Source: Ceratopteris richardii (Eukaryota > Streptophyta > Polypodiopsida > Polypodiales > Pteridaceae). Taken from it: a DNA stretch of 64,000 nucleotides. A program made the translations under genes and the position numbers. How positions within the stretch are numbered: position 1 is the first letter of the stretch; every line of letters begins with the position of its first letter. The notes under the pieces were generated by a model that made no database searches, was not told the DNA's origin, and was given only the letters and a program-made list of their open reading frames with translations. Of this stretch, positions 32,099-43,022 are shown piece after piece. The DNA lies in contig CM035417.1 in assembly GCA_020310875.1 (NCBI GenBank), forward strand, positions 108,364,604-108,428,603, in the 5' to 3' direction.

Positions 32099-32560
32099 TT
32101 ATAAGTACACATCTTAATTTCTAAATTAAAAATCATTTTACATCATCGACATGATAACATTTGAGTTAAAATCCATATAATATCATTGCACACATTAACT
32201 TTTGAAGTCCACGTCATCACTACTATAACAATCCATATCATAATATTTAAATTAATATTGAGTTGATATCATCCACATGATAACATTTAAACTAAAATCC
32301 ATATTATAGCACTAAACATCTTAACTTTTGAAATTAACATAATCATTGCTATATCAACCCATATGATAATCTTTGAAGTAACATTAAAGCAACATCATCC
32401 ACATCATGACATTCAAATTAAAATCCATATAGTATAATTGTCTATGTTAACTATTGAAATCCACATCATCATTGTACATTACAATCCATACTATCACTCC
32501 ACACAACACCATAACACTTCAACTGAAGGAAACAACTATATAATATTAACATAATATTTA
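32099..32560 (-). repeat. AT-rich 126-bp tandem repeat, inverted copy
   Basis: TTATAAGTACACATCTTAATTT at its left edge is the exact inverse of 30608-30628. It is the inner part of the right arm of the large inverted repeat. Confidence 0.75.
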
Positions 32561-33165
32561 AATTTAAAACTGTAAGAAAAAAAGATGTTTGATTCACATA
32601 TATATTGAATTACCTCATCCACTTCAAAATGGTCTTAAGCCATCACTTTTGGATCAGTTAAAACCATTTCGAGAGATATTTTGTATCCAACTCTTTTAAT
32701 GTTAGATTTTTTAAAAACTTTCCATCGTCTCTTAAAGTTGGCTTGAAGTTGAAGTCTAATGTCTACATATTTTGAGAGAAATCCATTCGTGAGTGAACAC
32801 TGCTCTCTATGCTTTCCCAATGAAGGCAATAAGCAGTATATCTTGGATGCATTGATTCTTAAAGTAGAAGCAAGTATTATGAGTGATAAAAACTGCACTA
32901 GGAACTTTGAATATGCAAAAGCTCTTGTATTTATTCCTCAGGGGTTCAGAAAATAATAAATTTGAGTAGATAGAGGTATCTATTAACATACCTGTGAGGC
33001 CATTTATGATTCAAGCTACATAGGAATTATACATTCTCTCATTAGTAGTAGCAGAGAATTTGAACACTTATAGAAACTTAATGAAGATAAGAAAGGAAGA
33101 AACTAACTAGGAGCTCATACAAAAGAAGGTTGACCTCTCCTTCACTCCAACTAAAGGGTCCCTAA
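32561..33165 (-). repeat. Block E copy 4, inverted, with extension
   Basis: Inverse of 29826-30260 plus an extra piece on its inner side (ORF 32635-32898 minus, GYKISLEMVLTDPKVMA). The same extra piece is at 52385-52560. The ORF is not assigned; its conservation in two copies can be explained by duplication. Confidence 0.7.
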
Positions 33166-33640
33166 AATCCTAAACCCTAAACCTTAAACCCTAAACCCTA
33201 GAGCTTAAAACCCAAAACCGGATACCTAAACCCTAAATTCTAAATGGTAAACCCTAAACCATAAATCATAAATCCTTAACACTAAACTCTAAACCCTGAA
33301 TTATTAATCCTAAATCCTAAACCCTAAGCCCTAAACCCTAAACTCTAAACTCTAGACCCTAAACCTATAACCCTAAACTATAAACTCGAAATCCTAAATC
33401 CTAAACCCTAAATCCTAAATCCTTAACCCTAGAACCCTAAACACTAAAACCTAAACCCTAAACTCTACGCCCAAAACCCTAAACCCTAAGCCCTTAACCC
33501 TAAATCCTAAACCCTTAACACTAAATCTTAAACCCTAAAACATTGACCCTAAATCCTAAGCCCTAAACTCTAAACCCAAAACCCTAAACCCTAAACCACA
33601 AATCCTAAACTCTAAACTCTAAACACTAAATCCTAAATTC
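33166..33640 (-). repeat. Degenerate telomere-like array 6 (CCCTAAA orientation)
   Basis: About 0.47 kb, the inverse of array 5. It runs directly into the copia D primer site at 33647. Confidence 0.92.
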
Positions 33641-33657
33641 ATGAAACTCTAATACCA
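33641..33657 (-). other. Decayed primer-binding site of copia D3
   Basis: The minus strand reads TGGTATTAGAGTTTCAT right after the LTR end CCCTCAACA, resembling TGGTATCAGAGC (initiator Met). Confidence 0.6.
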
Positions 33658-33845
33658 TGTTGAGGGTTACCACAACACATGTATACAATCAAGGTTAGAA
33701 AGAAAGAGAGACTCATGGATGTAATGGAAAGTTGGTAGGAGATGACTAGAAAATGAATTCAACTAAATTAAACACAAACTCATAACTCTAATACAGTGGA
33801 AATCAACCACTACACAAGTTATAGATGGTTTTATCCACTCACACA
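33658..33845 (-). repeat. Copia D3 LTR, 188 bp
   Basis: Minus strand TGTGTGAGTGGATAAAACC to GAGGGTT-inverse CCCTCAACA. A purine tract (AGGGAG) precedes it and a primer site follows, as in D2. Confidence 0.85.
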
Positions 33846-34860
33846 CTCCCTATATGAAGTTTAGGTGGTGATGTAGATAAATGATAGGTGAAGAGCTATA
33901 GCCCAACACAACGGGTACTAAGACGGATACCCTAATGGTTCGAAACACTAAAAACTATGATCCCACAAGGGAACGGGAACATCTTTATAAGGTCCTCCAA
34001 GCCTAAGTTGTCCCATCCATGTTCTAGGGTTTTGGTAGCTTGTTCCATGCCAAAAATACTCTCCAACATTGATTTTTTATCCAAATCCAATGGAAAAAAG
34101 GTACGATCAACAACCATTTCTTATAGCCATTGATATTTATTTTGTTTATACCCCTTGATTTGGGTTGATACTCACATAGGATCAATCCCAAATCCAATGT
34201 CCTAAAAGTGGCCTTTATAACTATACACCTACGATCTACTCTAGAGTGCATCTAACCTCAAAGTGAGGAACCTACCAATGTCCTAAAATCTCATATGGCT
34301 TCTGCTCGTAATGGGGGCCTTACAAAATAGTGTTATGGAACAATGCTAGTGCTACATGAGCGTGAGACATTGATCCTTGCTTATAGCTAGATTTTCCATC
34401 AACTATTTTCATTTTGTATACCCACTTGCTGAAGGCTACCTTTGTGCAACTGAAAAAGATCCCAAGTATCAATTGCATGGCCTTTATCTCTTCCTACATG
34501 GCTAATTCCCACCACTTCTTGTGCTCACATAGATTTGTCTCTTTAAAAGGAAGAGGCTCACCCTCATCTAATAACATAATGTCATATCTCCTCACATGCC
34601 TCCTATTACGTGCTTATCCAATGATCCACATTCTATTACAATGCATCTAGATCAGGAGTTACATCAACTTCCTCATTGTTAATGGGTTGTTGTACATCAT
34701 TTCCAGCCTTATTCTCATGATGAATAGGGGATTGCATATGCCAATTAGGACCCTAATTTTGCTGCCCAACATCATCTAGGTCAATAACCACTGGCATATG
34801 TGGTGTATCCTGAGGGTTCAAATTGGATTCAACACGTGGTTGTACATGCTAAAATTTGAC
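33846..34860 (-). pseudogene. Copia D3 tail, RT start and linker
   Basis: Read backwards: linker (VIDLDDVGQQN type, 34690-34850), RT start with a KWVYKMKIVDGK-like segment near 34400, then the same 3' tail as D1 and D2 (34330-33850). The ORFs at 33932-34251 fall in the tail and are not genes. Confidence 0.7.
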
Positions 34861-35590
34861 TTGTTTATTTAGTTGAGGTCACCCTCTCACATTTAGTACT
34901 ATTATACCTTTAAACCACACCATTGGAAAAGGAGTTGTAAAAGAACTATTAGCTCCCTCTTAATAACACAATTTTCACAAAATCTATTGAATTTAGCACT
35001 TGTCAATGCATCCCCATTATTTGAACATAAGCATTTCAACTTTCTACCTATATGGGTAGCAAAGGTTTCATCTTTAGATTTTAACAAATATACCCAAAAC
35101 TTCCTAGAGTAGTCATCAACAAAAGAAATAAAGTAAAGAGCACAACCGATAGATTTGGTGGGCTAGAAACATTAGAATGAACAAGATCAAGCATATTAGA
35201 CTTACGAGAGACACTGAAGTAGTAAGAATTCTTTACTTGCTTACCATATTGGCATTCATTACAAAAATCAAGTTTTGAGCATTTACCATACACTTGTCCA
35301 AATGAACTTTCCAAAGAAGTCTTTACCATGCAAGGAATAAATATTCCCTTTCTTTATACATTTAACAATTATTGTAGAGCCTTTGATAAGCTTCCATGAC
35401 CCCTTCTCAAAGAGGGTACTATATCCATGCATATCCATTTTCCCAATGAACAATAGGATTTTCTTGATGCTTTGTACATACCTGACATCATGCAAAACCA
35501 GCTCACTAGTGCTATCAACAATGAGATGCATTGTGTCAATGCCTTCAATAGAACAAGAATGGTTATTTCCAAGAAATAATGAAGAAGATT
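34861..35590 (-). pseudogene. Copia D3 protease end, pre-integrase and integrase
   Basis: Minus-strand frames: HLIVDSTSELVLHDVRYVQ and KGSWKLIKGSTIIVKCIKKG (35283-35531), then CNECQYGKQVKNSYYFSVSR (pre-integrase zinc pair and GKQ, 35081-35329) leading to DLVHSN, and finally SKDETFATHIGRKLKCLCSN (34902-35087). Each piece is in another frame. It is close to D4 and D5. Confidence 0.78.
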
Positions 35591-36084
35591 GGTGGGAAAC
35601 TAGGGTTGAGGAAATGGTTCAATCTAAGACGTCATCAAAATGCAAAGGAATAGCTACTAATCCAATTCAATGCAAATGAGTAAATCTGGGTCTACTTGGA
35701 TTTCATATGTTGTGCACTCTCTAAAAATCCTTTTACATTTGTTGTGCATAATATTGATTACTAGACGTCATTCATTCATCTTTTGTTTCTCCTTTGCAAC
35801 TATAGCTCATTTGGCATACATATAGCTAGATTTCCTACAAAATTTTCCTCTTCAATGATCATATCTATCTTTTGTTGAAAATCATGCTCCAAACATAGGA
35901 GCATACAAAATTCTTGGATGGATGACACTTCACGCATTGTAAAGCAAGGATCCAACACAAATACTCGTGATTCAAGCCAACACAAATAATCATGATTAAA
36001 ATTTGAATTTGAAGCTCCCTAATATTTCTCAAATGAATCACCTATCACACGTAGGTGTGATAAAGCCAACACTCTATGAAAAGA
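35591..36084 (-). pseudogene. Copia D3 gag-region remnant
   Basis: KIDMIIEEENFVGNLAICMP on the minus strand (35800-35985) and upstream text (REVSSIQEFCMLLCLEHDFQ) match D4 and D5. The end towards 36084 holds TGTGATAAAGCCAACACTC, common to the D copies. Confidence 0.55.
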
Positions 36085-37230
36085 GCTCCCTATCATTCAG
36101 GGGCTCTTGTCGGAAACTTTGTAAGAATTTTTTCTAGTTGCAATTGGGGCAACTTATGCGCATTAGAGGCACTAGGATTGGGTAGAAATATCCATTGCAC
36201 ATGCCACATGTGAGAGATTTCTCGCCTCAATGGGGTTTCAACTTCATGAATGGCATGAGACCTATCATGTCCCATTTTCTTTGCATATATATACATTGTG
36301 ATCACACTCAAAAAACCCCCGATCATGAACTAGCCAACTTATGCTGAGCATCATGATAAAGTTGGTGTGATAGAGCCCAGTAATTCCTATGGTACAAAAT
36401 GTGTGGTATATTATGATAGCTCTTTTGATGTATAATTAGATCCCATTAGCGAAATAGATGAATCTTGTATGAGACTTTTGGACTAAGGAGAGATTAGGGA
36501 TGGGCCAATGAGAAGAGGGTGGTGGACACAGTATAGTCCCTTAATCACATAGGCTAGGCATAGGCTTCCATGGTTTTTGCGTGGGTAAAGAAGAATAAAC
36601 CACCTTGACCTAGTGGTTTTAGTTAGATGAATGGTTTTGAAAGGCTTAGGAATGACTTAGAGCCCTTTAAATGACTCCATGATTCGAAGGCTAAGGTTGA
36701 GTTGCAAAAGTCAAGGAAATATTCAACTTGGATCCTTGGATTTAAGAGAAGTCAAGGGCTGAGACGTATTTCATCCTAGAAAATGCACCTTTTATTGTGA
36801 GCCCTTGATTTTCTTCTTGAATCTGATAGTGTAGCTTGAATTCTCCTCATTTTGAGTACCCAAATTGCACACCGTGGATCAACAATTGATCTAATGGCTA
36901 GGATTGAATCTCTAAAAGCCAAAGGGCCTTTTCACATACACCACCCTTGGATGATGGCACGATTGGATGGATGATATCCTTCACGTTTTTATGCTTAGCC
37001 CAAATGCGGGTAGTGGTCGAATCTCCGGTCAAAATCTATCCAAAAGTTAATCTTCGCCCCAAATGCAAGAAACCATTAGATTCCCCATCATCTAATGGTC
37101 CTAAAACATGCAGAGAGTTTCCCAAAAAATTCGTTACACCTCTCTCTATTGAGCTAACCCACATATGCAGAAGCCTCTCTCCCTGGTGGGCCAACCCTAT
37201 CAATCTTAGCCATTAAATACAAGAATCCAA
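36085..37230 (+). repeat. Block H copy 2
   Basis: From about 36110 it matches 63321-64000 in the same orientation (TTGCAATTGGGGCAACTTATG, TGATCACACTCAAAAAACCCCC), and from 36420 it matches 26935-27740 inverted. Length and AT-rich, non-coding nature suggest a retrotransposon LTR or a non-autonomous element. Confidence 0.75.
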
Positions 37231-38630
37231 GGGCCCACAAATGTCCTTTTTAGAACTCAAATATAAATATCTACAAAATATTATTTTACTTGAGAATACC
37301 ACTACTAGTTTTCCTAGGCCCTATAATCTCCTAGATTGTTTAATCCCTAAAAATTAGGAATTCTTAAAAGACCCATGCTAGGCTTACTTTTTTCCTTACA
37401 CACTCTTGGTTGAGAGCATGTCTACTTTGGGTGCTGAGGATTTGGTTGTTATTTGATCATTATGAGTTTCATTCATCGAGATTGGCATGAATGTATCAAG
37501 ATATGGTACTTTGTATGATGGTGTTTTGGATGCCTTGGATAGTGGCATGATTGAAATTATGCGGTTATCCAAGATTTCACGTGTCATCAATGTTTGAGAT
37601 TCTATTGTATGAGTAGTTGTTCTCAAGTCCATGCATTATGATCTCTATTGGAACATTTGCACTGGGGGTATCATTTTCAATGGTTAACAAGAACATAGAA
37701 CAAGTGGAAACCATTTATGACCTTTTCCAATTCTTGCATCAATCAGATGCAAAGCTCAAATCTTGTTAGCTTGAATGTAGAGTGATTTGAGATTCATGGA
37801 AACACTTTGTTTCATGCAATTGTAGGGTGATGTCTATTGGTTGAGATCTTGATCTCTTCCTATACATTGTTGTTTAGTCATACATCATTCTGTATATACA
37901 TAGCCACTTATGGTCATATTGATCCTCAAGTAGTAGATTGTTAGGGGTGGTATGGGACAAGTAACCCTTAACCTATACTTTCATATGTATATATAATAAA
38001 TCTATCAATATCTTGGATTATCTCTAGGGATGATGCTTCACATTATGACATTCACCTCTTCATTTCTTCTCTCTCTCTATGTATGTGTGTGTCCATCAAT
38101 TATCTATGAGAATTGTGAGAGACTTAGAGAATCCATCTCCATCTTTTTTTTAGTCCTTATCAACCCTAAAACTCCAATAGAAGCGATGAGATACCTTCTA
38201 GTATATGTTCAATGTATAACTCTTATAATTCTAATATTTGTTGCATACTTATAAGGCCTATGTTATGTAGAGGAGCCAGTTGTGTATTTCCACATAGGTA
38301 GGAATTCCAAATTACATGCTAGATGTGGGTGTTATTGGACTAATTATGGATTAGGTAGACTTTCTTGATTAGCAAGTGGAAATTTGGCGCGATTGGAATG
38401 TAACAAAAGTCAGACTTAATAGCACTTTAACTTGGAGGCCCTATTGTGACTCACATGATAGTGAGTAAAACACTTGAGCTTTTAATTAGGTTCATGATAT
38501 TTGTAGTAACTATCATGTATGCTCACTTGAGACTAGGATATAAAATTGGGATAGAAAAGAAAATGTTTTTTTAAAGGAAAGAATTATCTAAATATTGAAA
38601 TAATCCTAATAACATAACCAAATCTTAGAT
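37231..38630. other. Unassigned stretch, one LTR-like signal
   Basis: No partner elsewhere in the window. At 37938 the words GATTGTTAGGGGTGGTATGGGAC followed by TATATATAATAAATC (37990) look like the start of an LTR with a TATA box, but no second copy or matching end was found. The ORFs 37396-37632 and 38030-38254 show no motif. Confidence 0.35.
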
Positions 38631-38633
38631 GCC

Positions 38634-38665
<32 letters not shown>

Positions 38666-38700
38666 GGGGGGGGAGGGCGGGAGGGAGGGAGGGAGGGAGG

Positions 38701-38742
<42 letters not shown>

Positions 38743-38783
38743 GAGAGAGAGGAGGGAGGGAGGAAGGGAGGGAGGGAGGGATG

Positions 38784-38835
<52 letters not shown>

Positions 38836-38873
38836 GAGAGAGGAGAGAGGGGAGAGAGAGAGAGAGAGAGAGA
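38634..38873 (+). repeat. Purine-only GA/GGGA microsatellite, 240 bp
   Basis: AGAGAG runs alternate with GGGAGGGAGG runs; almost no pyrimidine on this strand. ORFs reading SLSLSL or ERERER here are artefacts. The DNA can form H-DNA and resembles GAGA-factor target sequence. Confidence 0.97.
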
Positions 38874-39120
38874 TTTGAACCACTTGCAGAAAACAATCAA
38901 CATTTCTGAACTTGGGAGAGAAAAGGATGCATTCAAAAAGGTTAGTTTTTTCATACATTAGTATTGTGAACATAACATCATTGTTGGAAAACGTATGGTG
39001 GAAAACTCCTAAGCAACATAAAAAATACTCTCCTAGATTAAATTAAGAAGTAGACTAGTAAAACGTTATAAGTTTGTATTAGAAATCATGTCCAAAGTCT
39101 TGCAATATAAAAACACAAAT
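38874..39120. other. Left flank of the gypsy remnant
   Basis: AT-rich with no recognised feature. Confidence 0.35.
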
Positions 39121-39870
39121 CAGACTATTTGACAATCTTAGAAACTACACATAGCAGTGTTGCAGGTGGACACTTCAATCCTAACCGAGTACTTAAGACC
39201 ATTCTATTCTCAAGACTTTGGTGGCCCACTCTTCATATGGATGCACATACCTATGTGAAAGATGTGACACATGCAAACGTGCACAATATCTCATTAGAAA
39301 AGACAAGATGCCTTTGAGGCCAATGATAAGACGATGCACATTCTTGAAGGGGGGTATATACTTTGTAGGTCATATTAACCCCCCAACTAGAAACTCCCAT
39401 GCAAATTACATTATTGTAGCCACAGATTACCTTACAAAATGGATAGAAGTTAAATCTAGGGCAAAGAATGATACTCAAAGGATGGCTAAGTTCTTATTCG
39501 AGAATGTGTTCACCAAATATGGGTTACCAATAGAGTTAATAAGTGATACATGTACCCACTTCTTGGATGAAGTCATTGAAAACCTTCTCCAATAGATCAT
39601 GGTAATACATAAGAAGTCTACCCCCTATCATCCATAAGCTAATAGACAAGCTGGGTGCATAAATAAGATTCTATGTAATGTATTGAAAAAATGGTAAATA
39701 ATAAATGTTGTGGTTGGGATAAACAACTTGATCATGCTATTTGGGCTTACGGAGTTGCATACAAAACACTACTCAATGCCACCCCATTTCAGACATCTTT
39801 GAGTAGAATGCTATGCTATCATTAGACTTCTTGATCCCAACTTAAAAAGTAGCACAAGAGCATGAGTGGA
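39121..39870 (+). pseudogene. Ty3/gypsy integrase, decayed
   Basis: Zinc-binding H2C2 region: HSSVAGGHF with a following H near 39240, and CDTCKRAQ in another frame (one frameshift near 39258). Then the core: FVGHINPPTRNSHANYIIVA, DYLTKWIEVKSRAKNDTQ, TKYGLPIELISD. Compared with the family, the first catalytic Asp (DFVGPI) is Tyr here, the second (ISD) is kept and the third (QAE) is Gly in RQAGC. So the catalytic triad is gone in two of three positions. A stop TAG at 39594 and frame changes follow. No RT was found upstream; the element is truncated there. Confidence 0.85.
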
Positions 39871-39881
39871 ATGGACATGAG

Positions 39882-40250
39882 TTGTCCTCCAGGATATTTG
39901 ATCTACAACGCTTTGGTGAGACCAAGCTACGAGTGGAAGCAAACATCTATGCTGCAACGAAAAGACAAAAGTCATACTTCGATGCACACATCAAGGATAA
40001 AGGATTGAAAGAGAGAGATGTAGTGTTGGTATATACACTAAAGCAGCATGCCCATAAATTGAAAAAACAAGCATATGGACCCATGGTCATTAATAGAATT
40101 TCCATGGGTAGTGCAGTTCAATTGGCTACTCTAGAAGGTGATGTCTTGCCAAGCTATATTAGTGGATGCTGAGTCAAGCTATATCAAGAACCGCTTACAG
40201 AGGATATGCTAATGAGACTCAACACTACTAAGAAGCGAAAAGAAGAAGAG
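39882..40250 (+). pseudogene. Ty3/gypsy integrase C-terminal domain and basic tail
   Basis: ANIYAATKRQKSYFDAHIKD, then VVLVYTLKQH and GPMVINRI: the DNA-binding SH3-like end of gypsy integrases (QKxYFDxxxKxKxxxxGDLVLVY and GPxxI). After a TGA at 40170 the same frame continues VKLYQEPLTEDMLMRL and a highly charged KKRKEEELRVREE tail. No chromodomain is visible. Confidence 0.8.
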
Positions 40251-40403
40251 CTAAGGGTTAGAGAAGAAGCGTAGACAAAGGCTAGAGAGTGCATTAGGTG
40301 AAATAAGTTAAGGCCACAAGGCCTAGATTTCAATCCCAATGCCCCAAGATATCACATGGCTATGTGCACCAAAAACAGTACACATCCTAGCATCAGAGAT
40401 AGA

Positions 40404-40840
40404 TGACCATTCATCATGGTTGAACTAAGGCATGACATTGCAAATAAGATGATCAAAACTTTGCTTGATTCTAGAGAAGCCACTAATGCAATTAGGTATG
40501 GATTCCTTAAAGGATTGGGCATGGAAGTTAAGCCATTAGAAGCTTATTTAGTGGGCTTAGGAGGCCTAAAAACCCCTTGTATCAACGAGATGGACATTGC
40601 TATCCTCCTAAAGAATGTCCCTTTGATAATAAACTTGCTAGTTGGCCATGATCAGGACATCACAGAACATATGATATTAGGGCAAGATTGGTTGTACGAT
40701 CATGCAATTGACTCAAACCTGAGGCAACCATCACTTTAGGTCTGGATTGACAAGCAATGCCTAATAGTTGAATTGGAAGGCAAGGGCCCTTTTGATTCCA
40801 GTACCCTGCATTTCGCAAGCACTATAGAGTCCAATGTGCA
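40404..40840 (+). pseudogene. Retropepsin-like domain located downstream of integrase
   Basis: PFIMVELRHDIANKMIKTLL, then DSREATNAI: the pattern (L/I)LDSGA-x-x-N-x-I of a retroviral-type aspartic protease with Gly changed to Arg after the catalytic Asp-Ser (Asp codon 40467). About 65 residues later HMILGQDWL matches the ILGxDWL motif that closes such proteases. It is in the same reading frame as the integrase tail before it, separated by three stops. Ty3/gypsy protease normally lies before RT, so either this is a second, 3'-placed domain or a joint between two elements. The charged text from 40740 to 41160 continues in related frames. Confidence 0.6.
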
Positions 40841-41312
40841 CCCTTCCTCACCTATTGATCGGCAAGTCATGCAAGTGCTAGAACCCCCTTCTCTCCCAAA
40901 AGTATCAACATCACAATTGGAACAATCAATTCCGTAGATCAGAGAAGGACAACTGCAACTAGAGGGCAAGAAGGAGGCCACGTTAGTGACACCAGCTACT
41001 ACACAACCTCACTCATCCCGCACAAGGAAAAAAATGAACCAAGATTCAAGACTAAAGAAATATGGGTGATGAAAGGTAGGAAACATCCGAGGTTAACCCA
41101 ACAGTTTCCATCTAGGCAAGTCAACCATGCCAAAAGAAGAATGAAGCAACTAGTACATGCTCAACCACAAGGTATCTGACAAATTTGGGTGCCTATGGAA
41201 TTCATTGCAGCTCAACATTGGAGAGTACAGATGTGCATACCCAAGGAACTCTTACATACACAAAATTGTATGCTCTCCCTCATGAGAAAAGTCTCAATAC
41301 AGAAGCGAAGGA
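40841..41312 (+). pseudogene. Continuation of gypsy-like ORF, unassigned
   Basis: Reads a polar, Ser/Pro/Gln-rich protein-like text (for example VLEPPSLPKVSTSQLEQSIP) with scattered stops until element 3. No domain recognised. Confidence 0.4.
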
Positions 41313-41692
41313 TGTTGAGATATCAAGCTCAACATGTGATGATCCAGGATGACACGTATCAGTTTTTCGTTTCTCTGACATGTATAGTGGTCATACCGAT
41401 ATATGTCAGGGATACTTCATTGAGCTTTATTAGATTTATCTACCGAGAGTGATGGCACATTTGTTTCTTGCCAGCTCACTCATTCACGGATATTAGGTTT
41501 TTCCTTATGTACTGATCTTTATATATTGCACTTGTTGTATTCTTGTTTTTTAGGTCATTCTTGTACATTCCTTTTATGTAATAGCAGAAGAAGAAGAAGA
41601 TCATTCTTCCTTGCCTTAATCTGTGTGTGTGCTTCTCCTTGAGAGTGAGAGTGTGTGTGTGAGCTCTCTTCCTTATCTCCTTCCTCGTGACA
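41313..41692 (+). repeat. Element 3 5' LTR, 380 bp
   Basis: TGTTGAGATATCAAGC to CTTCCTCGTGACA. It contains CTTTATATATTGCAC near 41518 (TATA region) and an AGAAGAAGAAG microsatellite near 41586 that is one unit shorter in the 3' copy, part of the 6-bp length difference. Confidence 0.95.
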
Positions 41693-41705
41693 TGGTATCA
41701 GAGCC
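41693..41705 (+). other. Element 3 primer-binding site, initiator tRNA-Met type
   Basis: TGGTATCAGAGCC directly abutting the LTR. Confidence 0.95.
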
Positions 41706-42083
41706 AGCGTGGCTGTAGAGAGCTCGTGGAAAAGGCGACGGTGAAGACTACGCAGCAAGGCGTGGAGAAAACGCGATTTCACAAACAGCCCCCGTTTGCT
41801 ACGAAAATCGTCGTGAAGGTAGAAGTTTCGGAGCCATCTCGACCTTCGTTTGGAGCCCACAAGGTGGGGCCCATAGAAAAACCATGTCAGTTCGAGAAAC
41901 TGTAACTTGCGTTGTGTTCGACGACACTCATATATTCCAGATCCAGAATTTCAACGGATTCCGTGTACTGTTGATACACGAAAACTGTGTTTTTCTGAGA
42001 TCGAACTGTCACATCATAGTGCAACAATGTTCAAGGAGAAGTGCTGCTTGTAGTGTTTTGCAGTGTTGTGAATTGTTGCAGAA

Positions 42084-43022
42084 ATGGCAAACGCAGATGG
42101 AATGAGTCAGCTTATGAGCGATAAGCTGGACAAGAACAACTTCCATGCTTGGAGATTCAGAATGATGAATTTCCTGATGGGAAAAGGCTACTGGAAGTAC
42201 ATCGAAGGAGAGAATGAGAATGCTCCGCAGTTACGAGAAAGGAATCGGACTGCAAAGCAGTTAAGAGCATATGAGGAATGGAATCAAGGAGCATGAAAGG
42301 TAATGTATTGGCTATCTGTTAGCATATAGGATAGCATGATTGGACACATACAGGATGCCAAGACTCCAAAAGAGGCTCAGAACAGCTTGGTCACTTTGTA
42401 TGAGACTAATACAAAGGCACGAAAATTGCAACTCAAGAACGAGTTGCATACATGGGAAAAGAAGAGCATGTTGGTAAGTGACTACACTCTTAAAATCAAA
42501 GGCATATGTGAGTCACTTGCATCTATTGGCGTGAATGTAGATGATGATGATAAGGTGGAAGTGTGTCTTCGTGGTTTACGAGCTGCATATAAGCAGTTCA
42601 GAATTTCCATACAGACCAGGAAAAATATTCCGAATTTTGCTGATCTGGTATCTATGCTGATTATTGAAGAAAATAATCTTGGTGAGGACTCAAACTCCCA
42701 AGGAAAGCCCAATTCTGAGTAGGTATTCTACTCTGGCAGAGGAAGAGGCAGAGGTAGAGGTTTTGGAAGTGGAAGAGGAAACAATAACCAAGACCAAGGT
42801 CAACAACAGAATCATGCAGGAGGAAGAGGATAGTTTTGAGGCAAGGGGAGCCAAAGAGGTCGCAAAAATTTCCAAAGAAATGATTCAGGTAATGATAGTA
42901 AAGGATGCTGGAATTGTGATAAACTTGGACACTTTGAACGTGATTGCAGGTTAAAGAATCAAAATAACAGAAGGCAGCAAAACAACTATGCATCCACAAG
43001 TGCAGATGATTCTGAGAAGCTG
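42084..43022 (+). pseudogene. gag: Element 3 gag, several nonsense codons
   Basis: MANADGMSQLMSDKLDKNNF, then AWRFRMMNFLMGKGYW: the copia Gag start (DUF4219/UBN2 type), then NSLVTLYETNTKARKLQLKN and KIKGICESLASIGVNVDDDD. Stops at 42294, 42327, 42720, 42831 and 42837, all in one frame. The Arg/Gly-rich stretch follows at 42735 and the zinc knuckle CWNCDKLGHFERDC at 42906-42947. Four of the five stops fit C-to-T type changes (Trp, Gln, Gln and Arg codons by comparison with the family pattern). Confidence 0.9.

Larger units (their letters stand above)
29315..33640. repeat. Large inverted repeat with about 1.3-1.5 kb arms
   Basis: Left arm 29315-30628, right arm 32099-33640, both reading array - block E - AT-rich tandem towards the centre; the 1.47-kb centre holds AT-rich DNA and copia D5. 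The arms differ by many point changes and by an insertion in the right arm, so the structure is old enough to have diverged. Confidence 0.75.

Noticed and set aside
37938..38040. Complete solo LTR
   Set aside because: A start-like TGTTAGGGG and a TATA run are present, but no matching end, target duplication or second copy could be found.
38584..38973. ORFs of Ser-Leu-Pro or Arg-Glu repeats
   Set aside because: Products of the GA/GGGA tract, open in all frames because it lacks stop codons.
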